A program made the translations under genes and the position numbers. From Aquarana catesbeiana (lineage: Eukaryota > Chordata > Amphibia > Anura > Ranidae), in NCBI RefSeq assembly GCF_042186555.1, contig NC_133326.1, forward strand, positions 588,150,119-588,214,118: 64,000 bases of DNA, given 5' to 3'. This document shows positions 1 through 11,459 of this stretch, one piece after another. Each line of letters opens with the position of its first letter. The first letter of the stretch is position 1. Under the pieces are notes generated by a model. It searched no databases. It was given only the letters and a program-made list of their open reading frames with translations, and had not been told where the DNA came from.

Positions 1-416
1 GGGGGTGTCCGGCTCATTCTTATTCGCTTGTTCACACAAATTTTTTTGTCTCGGCTCATCCCTAATAGGAATAAACAGAGCTGGAATTTGTGATGATTTA
101 CTGCTGGGTATAAACTATGCATTGAGCCACAATTGATTAAAAAAAAAATGTATGTAAAAAAAAAAATGGACCTAAAATTTTGGGTTGCTGACAGACTTGG
201 CTGCGCTGTAAAAATGGGGGGATTTTAGATGCTGACGAATTTGAAGGTAGCCATACAGGATTTAAAAGTACCCCTGGGACACTAGTATGGGCCCTAATCC
301 TTGACTAGGGTAGCTCAGAGCTCACTTTATCAATCTAAATTTCCAAACCACATTCTCCAAACTCCACCCTCCTGTAACCTCCATGACCTTTTATTAAACA
401 ACAAGATTTTAACCTA
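1..416. other. no gene or clear element
   Basis: AT-rich sequence with short A runs. I see no credible reading frame, RNA gene or terminal repeat here. Confidence 0.5.
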
Positions 417-509
417 CTTAACCCTTTCATGACAGCCTATTTCTGACATTTGTTGCTTGCAAGTTAAAATCCGTATTTTTTGCTAGAAAATTACTTAGAA
501 CCTCCAAAC

Positions 510-565
<56 letters not shown>

Positions 566-1020
566 GCAGAGAATCTGGAGAATAAAATGGCGATCGTTGC
601 AATATTTTATGTCACACTGTATTTGCGCAGCGGTCTTTTAAACACAATTTTTTAGGAAAAAAGACACTTTCATGAATTAAAAAAAAAACTAAACTAAAAT
701 TAAACTAAAGTTTGACCAATTGTTTTGTATAACGTGAAAGATGATGTTACGCCAATAAATAGATACCCAACATGACATGCTTTGCAATTGTGAACACTCG
801 TGGAATGGCGACAAACTACGGTATCTAAAAATCTCCATAGGCGGCTCTTTAAAAAAAAAATAATGATTACCAGGTTAGAGTTACAGAGGAGGTCTAGTCC
901 TAGAATTATTGCTCTCGCTCTGACGATCGCAGCGATACCTCACATGTGTGATTGAGCACCGTTTACATATGCTGACATGACTTACGTGTGCGTTTTCTTT
1001 TCTGCTCTAGCGCGCGGGGA
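417..1020 (-). repeat. interspersed repeat, family A (piggyBac-derived 3' region)
   Basis: Begins at TTAACCC and holds stretches that recur, diverged, at about 7.13-7.60, 20.09-20.54 and 56.19-56.41 kb. Shared landmarks are a 'tttctgacacttgttgc'-like start, a 'tagcaaaaaattac' tract, 'gcgcagcggtcttttaaac' and 'catgctttaaaattgcgc'. At 20.5 kb the same unit ends in AAGTGGTTA, the piggyBac-type end used elsewhere in this window, so this is probably a reversed piggyBac-derived fragment. The right boundary is uncertain. It contains a (TA)n run. Confidence 0.5.
511..563. repeat. (TA)n microsatellite
   Basis: An uninterrupted TA dinucleotide run of about 26 units inside the family A repeat. Confidence 0.97.
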
Positions 1021-1681
1021 CGGGGGTGCTTTAACATTTTTTTTTCCAGCTTCCTTCCAGTCTTACTCTGGCCGGCGGAAGTGCCAGATCGTGTCTCCTG
1101 GTGGTACGGTTGGCGCTAAGGGGATAACATAATCCAGGTAAACTTGGTTGCAGGTCCTTGACAGTACCAAATTACTATCAACTTTTGTGTCTGTGGCACC
1201 ATTTAGCAGGGTTACGCCCCCAGCCGCTAAGCATCGCCTCGGGGACTGACCCAGCCGACCTTAGACACCCACCTGTACCAATTAGAGGATGCCATACCTC
1301 GAATGGGTCCCCACAGTTTTACCAAATCAGACCAGCTTTTAGACCCCTGTCAAGAACTCCAAACCGCAATAGCATACCAAAGAAAACAATAACTCGGAGT
1401 TCCTTGAACCATAAGGATGGGAGGGAGGAATGTTCTTCCAATGATTCCAGATCTGAGAGTGAGCCAAAACCCCTCCTCCCCTGCAACCATATTCTTTAGC
1501 TCCACCCCATCACCAACTCTGCTCGGCCAATCGGGTAAGGGTCAGTCACTGATCACCCACTCTAAACTAGTTAACCCCTCCAGCTTGGTTCCCCTTCCAC
1601 CAGTCATGTATGCCCTCTCCTTAATTCGTTCCTCATTAGTGCCGGGCATGTCTTTTTGGCTGACATGACATCTCACTACTA
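1021..1681. other. no recognisable gene
   Basis: Mixed-composition DNA. Two overlapping short open frames (113 and 83 codons from 1158 and 1417) show no domain, no codon pattern and no similarity that I recognise, and are most likely chance. Confidence 0.5.
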
Positions 1682-2490
1682 GTACATAGTTACATAGTAG
1701 GTGAGGTTGAAAAAAGACACAAGTCCATCAAGTCCAACCTTTGTGTGTGATTATATGTCAGTATTACATTGTATATCCCTGTATGTTGTGGTCGTTCAGG
1801 TGCTTATCTAATAGTTTTTTGAAACTATCGATGCGCCCCTCTGAGACCACCGCCTGTGGAAGGGAATTCCACATCCTTGCTGCTCATACAGTAAAGAACC
1901 CTCTACGTAGTTCAAGGTTAAACCTCTTTTCTTCTAAGTTTGATGAGTGGCTACACATGTCTTGTTAAACTCCCTTCCGCAAAGTTTTATCCCTATTGTG
2001 GGGCCACCAGTACGGTATTTATAAATTAAGTTATATCCCCTCTCAAGCATCTCTTCTCCAGAGAGAAAAAGTTCAGTGCTCACAACCTTTCCTCATATCT
2101 AATATCCTCCAGACCCTTTATTAGCTTAGTTGCCCTTCTTTGTACTTGCTCCATTTCCAGTACATCCTCCCTGAGAACTGGTGCCCAGAACTGGACAGCA
2201 TACTCTAGGTGCGGCAGGACCAGAGTCTTGTAGAGTGGGAGAATTATCGTTTTATCTCTACAGTTGATCCCCTTTTTAATGCATGCTAATATTCTGTTTG
2301 CTTTGTTAGCAGCAGCTTGGCATTGCATGCCATTGCTGAGCCTATAATCTACTAGGACTCCCAGGTCCTTTTCCATCCTAGATTCCCCCAGAGGTTCTCC
2401 CCCAGTGTATAGATTGCATTCATATTTTTGACACCCAAGTACTTGGCCTTTCATCTGGGTGTACTGGGCTGCTGGTGCTAGCCACTTCAC
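1682..2490 (-). mobile_element. 5'-truncated CR1-type LINE fragment
   Basis: On the minus strand this runs from the end of a reverse-transcriptase ORF into a 3' tail. The tail reads GGTTGGACTTGATGGACTT followed by a short ACTATGTA-type repeat, the arrangement typical of CR1-clade elements, which end in short tandem repeats instead of poly(A). It is cut off abruptly at about 2490, as expected for incomplete reverse transcription. The coding part is described separately. Confidence 0.85.
2080..2490 (-). pseudogene. CR1 reverse transcriptase, C-terminal remnant
   Basis: A 136-codon frame encodes the thumb/C-terminal part of a CR1-like polymerase. Landmarks are EKDLGVLVDYRLS, QCQAAANKANRIL, LYKTLVLPHLEYAVQFWAP and MEQVQRRATKLIKG, which are strongly conserved in this LINE clade. 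The fingers and palm with the catalytic aspartates are absent because the copy is truncated at its 5' end, and downstream of 2080 the frame meets stops before the 3' tail. It cannot make active enzyme. The first eight or so residues before the match are flanking sequence read through. Confidence 0.85.
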
Positions 2491-2709
2491 AGGGAGGTAT
2501 TATGTTGCTGGTGGTTGCCTGCTGCTCTTCAGAACGACTTATTCTTTTTGTTGGGGCCCTGTTCTCCCCTGAATTAGTTCCTGCTCTCCACGGGTTAATA
2601 TTCAGAATCTGAATCTGACAGTGAGAGTTCCCTGCTGCTTTCATCTGTAATGCTCAGAATGTGGAATGCCTCCTCACTGGCGTACATTTTTTTGGACATG
2701 GTGTCCAAG

Positions 2710-3007
2710 TTCTGGTGAATTTGTACTGTTGACAATGGTGTGGTGTCGATCAGGACACTGGTGCTGGTGTATAGTGTCTGGCCTCATTGCAATCAGGGAG
2801 ACTGGCTCTGCTGACACTAGTGTTGTGGTGATCAGGACATCAGTGCTGGTATATAGTGATCTGGTTTCACTGCAATCAGGTACACTAGCTCTGTTGACAC
2901 TAGTGTGGTGGTGATCATAACTCTGTTATGGAGGTTAACAGGAGCAGTGATCAGGATGTTGGTGTGGCGGTGATTAGGACACACTGGTATAGCGGTGATC
3001 AGGACAC
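2710..3007. repeat. degenerate GT-rich tandem repeat
   Basis: Imperfect repeats of a unit built on 'gtgatcaggacactagtgt' with longer (~110 bp) copies at about 2730-2840 and 2830-2930. The same motif resumes at 5542 (ggacactagtgtggtgg), so the element at 3008-5541 was inserted into this array. Confidence 0.7.
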
Positions 3008-3344
3008 CATAGTTGCCAACTGTCCCGTATTGCCCGGGACATTCCCGGGACTTGGACTCCATTCCTGAATTTGTGGTGTCCCGGGAAGTGTCCCGAAAAA
3101 TCCGGTTCCCGATTTTCGAAACCGCCGCCGCAGCTAGAGGTCGGCGGCCGGCGGAGACAATGTCATTTTATTGAAGTTCAGGAAGACGGCTGGGGGGGGC
3201 TAGACGGAGCTTCTGCGTCGCCGCCCACCCCCCGCTCCGCCTCGCCCCACTCCGCCTCGCCCCGCTCCGCCTCGCCCCGCCTACCCCCCGCCCCGCTGCC
3301 AGTCTGATATGGAAAGGGGCGGGGGTTCTAGCCATGCTGCGGAC

Positions 3345-4990
3345 ACACTTCTAGGACACCTCTGAGGTGGGGGGGCCCACGTGCACCGCTGTGGGACACC
3401 TGATGTGAGTGGGGGGGCACTGGGGACACCTGATGTGAGGGGGGGCACTGGGGACACCTGATGTGAGGGGGGGTACTGGGGACACCTGATGTGAGGGGGG
3501 TACTGGGGACACCTGATGTGAGGGGGGGTACTGGGGACACCTGATGTGAGGGGGGGGGCACTGGGGACACCTGATGTGAGGGGGGGCACTGGGGACACCT
3601 GATGTGAGAGGGGGGCACTGGGGACACCTGATGTGAGGGGGGGCACTGGGGACACCTGATGTGAGGGGGGCACTGGGGACACCTGATGTGAGGGGGGGCA
3701 CTGGGGACACCTGATGTGAGGGGGGGGCACTGGGGACACCTGATGTGAGGGGGGCTCCACTGGGGACACCTAATGTGAGGGGGAGCTCCGCCGGGGACTC
3801 CTAATGTGAGGGGGTGCTCCGCCGGAGACACCTAATGTGAGGGGGAGCTCCGCCGGGGACACCTGATGTGAGGGGGGACTCCGCCGGGGACTCCTGATGT
3901 GAGGGGGGGCTCCACCGGGGACTCCTGATGTGAGGGGGGCTCCGATGGGGACTCCTGATGTGAGGGGGGCTCCACCGGGGACTCCTGATGTGAGGGGGAG
4001 CTCCGCCGGAGACACCTAATGTGAGGGGGAGCTCCGCCGGGGACACCTGATGTGAGGGGGGACTCCGCCGGGGACTCCTGATGTGAGGGGGGGCTCCACC
4101 GGGGACTCCTGATGTGAGGGGGGCTCCGATGGGGACTCCTGATGTGAGGGGGGCTCCACCGGGGACTCCTGATGTGAGGGGGGCTCCGCCGGGGACTCCT
4201 GATGTGAGGGGGGCTCCGGCGGGGACTCCTGATGTGAGGGGGGGCTCCGCCAGGGACTCCTGATGTGAGGGGGGGCTCCGCCGGGGACTCCTGATGTGAG
4301 GGGGGCTCCGCCGGGGACTCCTGATGTGAGGGAGGGCTCCGCCGGGGACTCCTGATGTGAGAGGGGGCTCCGCCGGGGACTCCTGGTGTAAGGGGGAGCT
4401 CCGCCGGGGACTCCTGGTGTGAGGGGGGGCTCCGCCGGGGACTCCTGGTGTGAGGGGGGGCTCCGCCGGGGACTCCTGATGTGAGGGGGGGCTCCGCCGG
4501 GGACTCCTGATGTGAGGGGGGGCTCCGCCGGGGACTCCTGATGTGAGGGGGGGCTCCGCCGGGGACTCCTGATGTGAGAGGGGGCTCCGCCGGGGACTCC
4601 TGGTGTAAGGGGGAGCTCCGCCGGGGACACCTGATGTGAGGGGGGGCTCCGCCGGGGACACCTGATGTGAGGGGGGGCTCCGCGGGGGACTCCTGGTGTG
4701 AGGGGGGGCTCCGCCAGGGACTCCTGGTGTGAGGGGGGCTCTGCTGGGGACATCTGATGTAAGGGGGGGCTCCGCTGGGGGCACCTGATGCAAGGACGGA
4801 CTCTGCTGGAACACCTGATGCAAGGACGGACTCTGCTGGAACACCTGATGCAAGGATGGACTCTGCTGGGACACCTGATGCAAGGACGGACTCTGCTGGG
4901 ACACCTGATGCAAGGACGGACTCTGCTGGGACACCTGATGCAAGGACGGACTCTGCTTGGACATCTGAAGCAAGGACGGATGGCTGGTGG
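3345..4990. repeat. minisatellite, three homogenised blocks
   Basis: About 55 tandem units of 26-32 bp. Block 1 (to about 3770) has the unit core 'ggggacacctgatgtgagg'. Block 2 (about 3770-4790) uses 'ccgccggggactcctgatgt' followed by a G run and a 'ctc' end. Block 3 (about 4790-4985) uses a 30-bp unit 'ggacggactctgctgggaca' plus 'cctgatgcaa'. Copies within a block are more alike than between blocks. Frames of up to 408 codons across it (both strands) are repeat artefacts. Confidence 0.97.
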
Positions 4991-5229
4991 CAGGCGACGT
5001 GGCTAGTGACACGCTCAGGGATCCCACTGATTCTGCATTATGGTAAGTTGAATGATTTCATTTTATATTACAATGTAATAATAGAAATAATGCACTTCAA
5101 TCATCCTGACACCATAACAACCATGGTGCCGAGATGATTGAAGTGCTAACACCAGGTGTTTGGAGTATCTTTATCTGCTGACTGTTAAACTTTCTAGAAT
5201 ACACATATTTTTATTGTGTAGGATCTGGG

Positions 5230-5316
5230 GCTGCTGTCCCGTCATTTCCCTCTCCCCCTCTCTCCCCCCTCTCCCCCCCTCTCCCTCTCTCCCCCTCTCC
5301 CCCTCTCTCCTTCATC
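5230..5316. repeat. polypyrimidine (CT/CCC)n tract
   Basis: Nearly pure C/T run in the right part of the hAT-like element; homopurine-homopyrimidine mirror sequence. Confidence 0.95.
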
Positions 5317-6141
5317 TCAGACTCTAACCACACCCTCTTGAGCCACGCCCATTTAAGCCACGCCCACAATTTCGCTTAAACCACGCCCAATTTTTCGCCG
5401 CACTGTGCTTTGCGCGCCGCACTTATCTATTCTTGCTAGGTCACGCCTACTGATGAATGCCCCGCCCCCTAATTATTGGACAGCTCCGCCTACAGCCACA
5501 AAAGTGTCCCACAATTTTTTTTTACAATGTTGGCAACTATGGGACACTAGTGTGGTGGAACTGAACTCTGGAATGTGTGCCTAAATAAAGTAGGCAGAGG
5601 TCTAGTCACTGGTGTTTCCTGTGGTCTCTCTGCAGCTGACCTTTCCCCATTACTGCCTTAGCATACCTTATACTGCACTGTGTCTCTGAGTGGAGGCAGC
5701 CATCCTGGTAGAGACAGTGCTTTTCTTTTTCATCCAGAGTTTCCAGCAGACGGAGACTAGACACTATGATCTTACACTGCAGATAAAAACCTATGAGGCT
5801 GTAGGCACAGGAGTACCTAGGCACACTCATATACCAAGAAGCACTCTGTTATTTTTTAGGGTGGATTCCAGACAAATTCAGTATTCTGTCACTTCTGGTT
5901 TCCCCAGGATGTAAACAAGCCATTACTGGCTTGAGATAACATGTGATCAAACCCATCTCAGTTTGATCTGATGCTTTTAAGGGCAGAGGAGAGATCTGGG
6001 GTTTATTGGACCCAGATGTCTCAAAAAAGAGTACCTGTCACTGCCCATGGTATCACAAGGGATGTTGTTTTGTTTATCCCTTGTGATAGCAATAAAGTGA
6101 TAAAAAAGAGACAGTGTAAAAATAAAAAAAAATTAAATTAA

Positions 6142-6991
6142 CCACTTGAGATTTACCCCTCTTCATGACCAGGTCATTTTTTGCGATACGACACTGCATT
6201 ATTTTAACTAACAATTACGCGGTCATGCTTCACTGTACCCAAATATAATTTATGACATTTTTTCCCTACAAATAGAGCTTTCTTTTAGTGGTATTTGATC
6301 ACTAGTGTTTTTTTTTTGCGCTATAAACAAAAAAAACCAATATTTTTTACGAGCTAAAAAACAAAACAAAAACAAAAACAAAAAAAAACATATCCAATAA
6401 AAAAATTAAAAAAACTGAATTTCTTTATAAATTTAGACCAATTTGTATTCTGCTACAGGTTTTTTTTTTTTTTTTAAATCCCATTAAGCGTATATTGATT
6501 GGTTTATGTGAATGTTATAGCGTCTACAAACTATGGGATATATTTAAGTAATTTTTTTTGGAGGCGATTGGCAAGTTATGGCGGACTAATGGACACTAAC
6601 TGACACTTTTGACACTTTGCGGGAACCAGTGACACTAATACAGTGATTAGTATTAAAATATGCGCTGTCACTGTACTAATGACACTGGCTGTGAAGGGGT
6701 TAAACATCTAGGGCAATCAAAGGGTTAACTGTGTGCCTAGCCAGTGTTTTTGCATACACAGTATGGTGCTTTCACTAGGGGAAGAGATCGATTCTATCTC
6801 TGCATCCCTTCTCTCCTGTTAAAACTGAGATAAGCCTTGCTGACATAGGCTTATCTCAGTTCTCCATGTTTTGCTAATGATTGGCGGGTGCTGAAGGACA
6901 TTGAGTCCCAGAGACTCGCACAGCGGCTTCTGCTGTGAATTATCACAAAAGCGGCCTGCCCGCGACATGTAGAAATGCAGAATCACATACA

Positions 6992-7057
<66 letters not shown>

Positions 7058-7118
7058 GATTCTGCCCACAGCTGCTGCCCTGTATCAGTTAACGTGCTAA
7101 AAGGTGGTCAGCAAGTGG
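6142..7118 (-). mobile_element. non-autonomous piggyBac-like element, copy 1
   Basis: Flanked by TTAA on both sides (6138-6141 and 7119-7122) with ends CCACTTGAG and CAAGTGG. The left ~330 bp is the reverse complement of the right end of the autonomous element at 26.18 kb ('gcgataaac', 'aaatagagctttcttttagt' and 'ggtatttgatcac' landmarks), so the copy lies in minus orientation. It has no coding capacity. It contains a (TA)n run at 6996-7054. Confidence 0.85.
6996..7054. repeat. (TA)n microsatellite
   Basis: Uninterrupted TA run inside piggyBac-like copy 1. An apparent 63-codon frame through it (poly Tyr-Ile) is an artefact. Confidence 0.97.
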
Positions 7119-7609
7119 TTAAATAAATAATAATGTGCAAAGGCGAACGTATACGTGGGTGAGCACACATATGTAAACAGTGTTCGCATCACACATGTGA
7201 TGCGAACTCTGAGAGAGAGAGAGCACTAATTCAAGTGGCAGACCTCCTGTGTAACTCAAAACTGTTAACCTAGTTTGGTGCTGTTCCACGAGTGTGCGCA
7301 ATTTAAAGCATGACATGTTAGGTATCTATTTACTCGGTGTAACATCATCTTTTAGATTATACCAACAAAAATAGGGGATTATATTGTGTTTGGGGTCACG
7401 ACAGTTCATTTAAGTGTATTTTTTCCCAAAACATTGAGTTAAAAAAAAAACGCTGCACAAATACCATGTGACATAAACAATTGCAATACCCACCATATTA
7501 TTCTCTAGAGCTTCAGCTTATAAAAAGTAATTTTCTAGCAAAAAAATAATGATTTTTACTTATAGGAGAGTAACATCAGAATTGGCCCGGTAGTGAAATA
7601 GTTAAATAT

Positions 7610-8134
7610 TGTAAGTTATTTTGCAAGAAAAACTGTAAAATGGTAATAATTTTCAAAATTATTGTAAACTTGCAGTTGCAAGGTACAAAAAAGCTATGCA
7701 TATGATCAGTGTATCTGTCTGATCTTGCCCTTTTCTCAGTCTGGGGACAAAGATTAATGGGTCACACGTGGACATAAGGTACCGCGCCAGATGACCTCTT
7801 CTTAATCACCTAACAGCTCCCTGATGTACTGTTGTACAATAAGTAGATAATCATTATCTGCTTATGAACTGGTATTTGCATATTTGTGGATGCATTAACA
7901 AGTATAAGCTTAAAAAGTACCTTTCTAACCCACACAAAAGTAATTGGCTGCTCAAGATTCCATGCCAAATTAAGTATAAAATGAATCTTACTCAATTACA
8001 TTTAATGGGACAGCGTATGTAAGTATGATCACATACTTTGAGTTTTTATTGCAGTGTTTACTTTTTAAAGTGCCTTTCATATTTCATTTACAAAGAAAGA
8101 TTTTACTATATTTTAAGATGAGATACATATTTGA
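7610..8134. other. no recognisable gene
   Basis: AT-rich DNA without a supported feature. Confidence 0.5.
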
Positions 8135-8415
8135 GTATGACAAGGGGTGCCCAGGAGGGGGGGAGAGAATTTGTGCTAGGAGGGGGAATTTGGGGGTGTT
8201 GTGCTAGAAGAGATGATATGGTAGAGGGGGAGAGAAATTGTGCTAGGGGGAAACATTTTTTTTTTTTGGGGGGGGGGGGGGTTGTGCTAGTAGGGATGAC
8301 TGGGGGGTATTTGTGCTAGGAGGGGAAATTGGGGGGGGGGGATTTGTGCTAGGAGGGGGTATTTGGAGTGGGTGGGGGGAGAGGATGTGTACTTGGAGGG
8401 GAAATTTGAGGGGTA
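8135..8415. repeat. G-rich degenerate minisatellite, copy 1
   Basis: About nine units around a G run plus 'aatttgtgctaggagg', including a pure T run and a G run near 8255-8282. The same unit type recurs at 48.66-49.14 kb. Confidence 0.8.
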
Positions 8416-8434
8416 GAGTATTTGTTGCTTTGTT

Positions 8435-10320
8435 GACCCCCTATATTATCAAGCAGGACACCTGCATGCGGCAAGCCATCACTCCCAAACAAAGGCTCGT
8501 CGCCACCTTGCAGTACTTGGCGACGGGGAGAAGTCTCCAGGATATCAAGTTCACGACTGGGATCTCCCCCCAGGCTCTGGGAATCATTATTCCAGAGACC
8601 TGTTCTGCTATCATTTAGGTCCTGCAGAAGGACTATATTAAGGTAAGTTTTATCCTTTAACATCACATTCTATGTATTTAATGTTTGCTAATGTATTGTA
8701 CTTATTTTATCATTCCATAATTACCATGATTGTAAAATGCTGTGAATGTCCTCTTTGTCCTCATGCATGCTGTAAGCTTTTAATGCTCCTTTTTTGTCCT
8801 TCATGCATATTTGCCTTCACTAACCTCCCCAGCATGCTATCGTGGGCCCATACACACCTAGCCTAGTCACTTAACAATGAGTTTTGTCAGCTCCATCGTA
8901 GTGCTTACCCTAAACACCCCCTAAAATGTGTACAAATGTTATTGTTGTCCTTAAATTCAGGCATTGTGCAAGAGGCTTTTTTTGGGGGACCAAAATTCAT
9001 TTGCAACCCAACTGCTAAGTCAACCGATACCAATACTCTATCTGCTGATTTTGCCAAACCCATACACACTATACCTACCTCTTTTGTGTTCATATTTATG
9101 GATGAATTCACCAAAGCATGTAGTGCAAGTGCCTGCCTGAATACTTTCAAATGGTACTGTTTAAAGTTTTGTTCTCCTATTATCTTGATAGGTAATTGCA
9201 GAATGTAAAAATGTGCTTCAATTTGGACAGTGTGTATTCATATTTTTGGATTATGACACTTCTTACCTGTCCAGTGGGCTGCCAATAGTGTAAGTAAGGA
9301 GAGGCTAGCCAAAGACACACATTTATTTATGCATTCAGCTCTCAATGAAGTAGAGACGGTTACCTGTCCAAAACACCCACCCACCATAAAATTTTTCCAA
9401 TGGGCCATCAGAGGGGGTGAGGAATCTGATAAGTGGACCTTATACTTTTGTCATTAAATACTCATTTCAATAAATGTTCTACATATGTTGGCCAAGAATG
9501 TTTGTGTCTAATCTTCTTGCAATGTTATGTGCAAAAGTACTATTTTTTTTTCTTGTTTGACTCTACAGTTTCCTTCCAACCCACAGGAATGGCAGACTGT
9601 GGCCTCCCAATTCGACCAGCGGTGGGACTTTCCCAACTGCTGTGGTGCGATAGATAGGAAACACGTCTGGATCATCCCACCCCCCCAACTCGGGGTCATA
9701 CTACTACAATTACAAGGGGTACAGTAGTATTGTGATGTTGGTGGTGGTGTCGGCGACTTATGAGTTCCTCTATCTGCACATGGGGAAGAATGGCCGTATG
9801 TCAGATGGTGGAGTGATCGCATAGACCGAATTTTACAGGCGTCTCCAGAATGGCAGCTTGGGCTTGCCACCTCCAGCAGATAACGTGGCAGGCTTCCAGT
9901 TTGTTTTTGTGGCAGATGAAGCCTTTGCACTGGGGGACCATCTGATGAGGCCGTTCCCCATGAGGACCCTGACTCCGGAGCAGAGGGTTTTTAACTACCG
10001 GCTGGCCAGAGCCAGAAGAATGGTCGAGAATGCCTTTGGCATAATGACCAGCCAGTTCCGGCTTTTCCAAAAGGCCATCAATATGGCCGAATACAAACTC
10101 AACCATATCATTATAAGCTGCTGCATTCTTCATAATTTCCTAAGGAAGAATGCAGCCAACTATCTGGCCTCAGTTGCAACTGAGGCCGAATCACCAGCAC
10201 AAACAATGACATCGCTTGAAACTGGCCGTCCTGGCCTGCCCCCCCAAAGTGCAAAGCTATGTGGAGTACTTTGTGGGTAGGGGGGCAATTGATATACCAG
10301 AGAATCTGGAAGCTCTTTAA
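8435..10320 (+). pseudogene. PIF/Harbinger (HARBI1-like) transposase, two exons, broken
   Basis: Encodes the DDE nuclease of a Harbinger element. Exon 1 (about 8435-8642) shows LTPYIIKQDT, ITPKQRLVATLQYLATGRS and GISPQALGIIIPETC, then a GTAAGT donor. Exon 2 resumes after a polypyrimidine-CTACAG acceptor (9568) with NPQEWQTVASQFD. Catalytic residues can be placed at GAID, at VADEAFALGDHLMRPFP and at RMVENAFGIM. Lesions are TAG at 8616-8618, a +1 shift in a C run near 9680, TAG at 9822-9824, and a second C-run shift near 10240. Past the last shift the natural frame reads to a TAA at 10318-10320. Two lesions sit in C homopolymers and could be sequencing errors, but the two nonsense codons argue that the copy is dead. 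The intron is about 926 bp. Confidence 0.88.
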
Positions 10321-10642
10321 AATATTTTTTTTTTAAAACTAAACTCATATTTCATTTGATTTACTGCTTGTGTTTCTTATCTGTCTTCTAGGTTCTCCAA
10401 AGGCCTTTTATTTTTGGGCATTTTCTTCAATAGTGCAAACATAACTTATTTGATACATGAGGTGACAATCTCTTCTTCGGCTAAATATTATGATGTGCTG
10501 TGGGTCTGCTACACACACAATGTTTTTGTTGTTAATGTATGTAATGCATTAATGATAAAAATATTCACCCTTTTAAACTACATGAATTAATTGCTTGTAG
10601 TCCCTAAAATGGCCTAATTTTGGGCAAATTTTTCTGCACAGT

Positions 10643-10763
10643 GGGGGTTATTTACTAAAGGCAAATCCACTTTGCACTATAAGTGCACTGCAAGTGCACT
10701 TGAAAGTGCACTTGCAGTGCACTTGTAGTGCAAAGTGGATTTGCCTTTAGTAAATAACCTCCA
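10643..10763. mobile_element. foldback MITE (long hairpin)
   Basis: Two 54-bp arms (10646-10699 and 10706-10759) starting GGTTATTTACTAAAGGCAAA and differing at only one position, around a 6-nt loop. It is downstream of the Harbinger transposase. A decayed relative lies at about 11365-11450. Such foldbacks are usually deletion derivatives of DNA transposons; the parent is not in the window. Confidence 0.9.
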
Positions 10764-10769
10764 TTGCCC

Positions 10770-11240
10770 CTATAACTACACCAACTGGTATTGAGCATTG
10801 AAAGAAGAAGCCACACATTGTTGACTATAAAACATTTTACTCCAAGCACATTCACATGTGCGTTATAAAAGGGTTTTTTTTAACAAACCAACATCTTTGG
10901 TGTATAACATGTATGTTTGACAGTATATAACCTTTTTTGTGGCTAAACAGGCATGTTTAAAACCATAACATACACATCCCCAACTCAGGAACTTACAAAG
11001 TTCAACTTTGATAAAGTGAAGGCCATATGAGACATTAGTATATCAAAACTGTGTTGATTTTGCCTTCATCAGATGGGGTGATCTCACCCCTGTTAAAGCC
11101 AAATTTTGAACATGCACACAAATTGTGGATTTCCCTCATGATCCCATGCCTAAAATGTGTGTCTTTTCCCTACATCTATTTTTCTAAAGCCACAAAACAC
11201 ACAGTGTTTTGTGCTATCTGCCATCATGGGATATCAATGT
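10770..11240. other. no gene; Harbinger-region non-coding DNA
   Basis: AT-rich sequence between the foldback and the next hairpin. Nothing supportable. Confidence 0.4.
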
Positions 11241-11315
11241 ACGCGTTTTGAAGGTGCAACCCCTTCCTCGAAACTAAAGTAGGTGAGAGGAAGGGGTTGC
11301 ACCCCCGAAACACGT
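11241..11315. repeat. hairpin repeat
   Basis: Perfect 16-bp arms GTGCAACCCCTTCCTC (11254-11269) and its complement (11287-11302) around a 17-nt loop, extended by imperfect outer arms ACGCGTTTTG and CGAAACACGT. Confidence 0.85.
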
Positions 11316-11364
11316 CCATTGATCCCCATGATGTGAGCTAGCACATGTTGACACACTGAGCCTT

Positions 11365-11450
11365 ATTTCAGAAAAGACTATCCACTTTGCCCTACAAGTA
11401 CACGTTCAAGTGCACTTGCATTGCACTTGTAGTGCAAAGTGGTTTTGCTT
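11365..11450. repeat. degenerate foldback MITE
   Basis: Arms 'tccactttgccctacaagta' and 'gtgcacttgtagtgcaaagt' resemble the foldback at 10643 but with many substitutions, so it is an older copy. Confidence 0.7.
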
Positions 11451-11459
11451 TTTTAAAAG

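Larger units (their letters stand above)
3008..5541. mobile_element. hAT-like non-autonomous element with minisatellite core
   Basis: Terminal inverted repeats CATAGTTGCCAAC (3008) and GTTGGCAACTATG (ending 5541). The flanks carry ggacac on both sides (3002-3007 and 5542-5547), which also reads as an imperfect 8-bp duplication if the terminal base is reassigned. The element encodes no transposase. Its interior holds GC-rich unique sequence (3054-3330), a 1.65 kb minisatellite, and a pyrimidine-rich tail. Classification as hAT-like rests on the ends and target duplication, not on a protein. Confidence 0.75.
5925..7605 (+). repeat. family A repeat, split by a TTAA element
   Basis: Left part (about 5925-6141) matches the 'gggcagaggagagatctggg' and 'agagtacctgtcactgccc' region seen again at 19.79-19.86 kb. 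The right part (7123-about 7605) matches the family A tail and ends in a decayed AGTGAAATAGTTAA, equivalent to AAGTGGTTAA. The 977-bp element at 6142-7118 separates the two. Confidence 0.65.

Noticed and set aside
1158..1968. Several 75-113 codon frames
   Set aside because: No domain, mutually overlapping, and the last is the reverse of the CR1 tail.
3345..4990. CRISPR array
   Set aside because: Units are contiguous without unique spacers, and the genome is eukaryotic; it is a minisatellite.
3281..5027. Long frames (up to 408 codons) rich in Pro, Ser and His on the minus strand
   Set aside because: They follow the minisatellite period exactly, exist in several frames and have no non-repetitive domain.
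10646..10759. Annotating the foldback as a microRNA gene
   Set aside because: Sequence alone shows a hairpin only; arms this long and perfect are expected of a young MITE.
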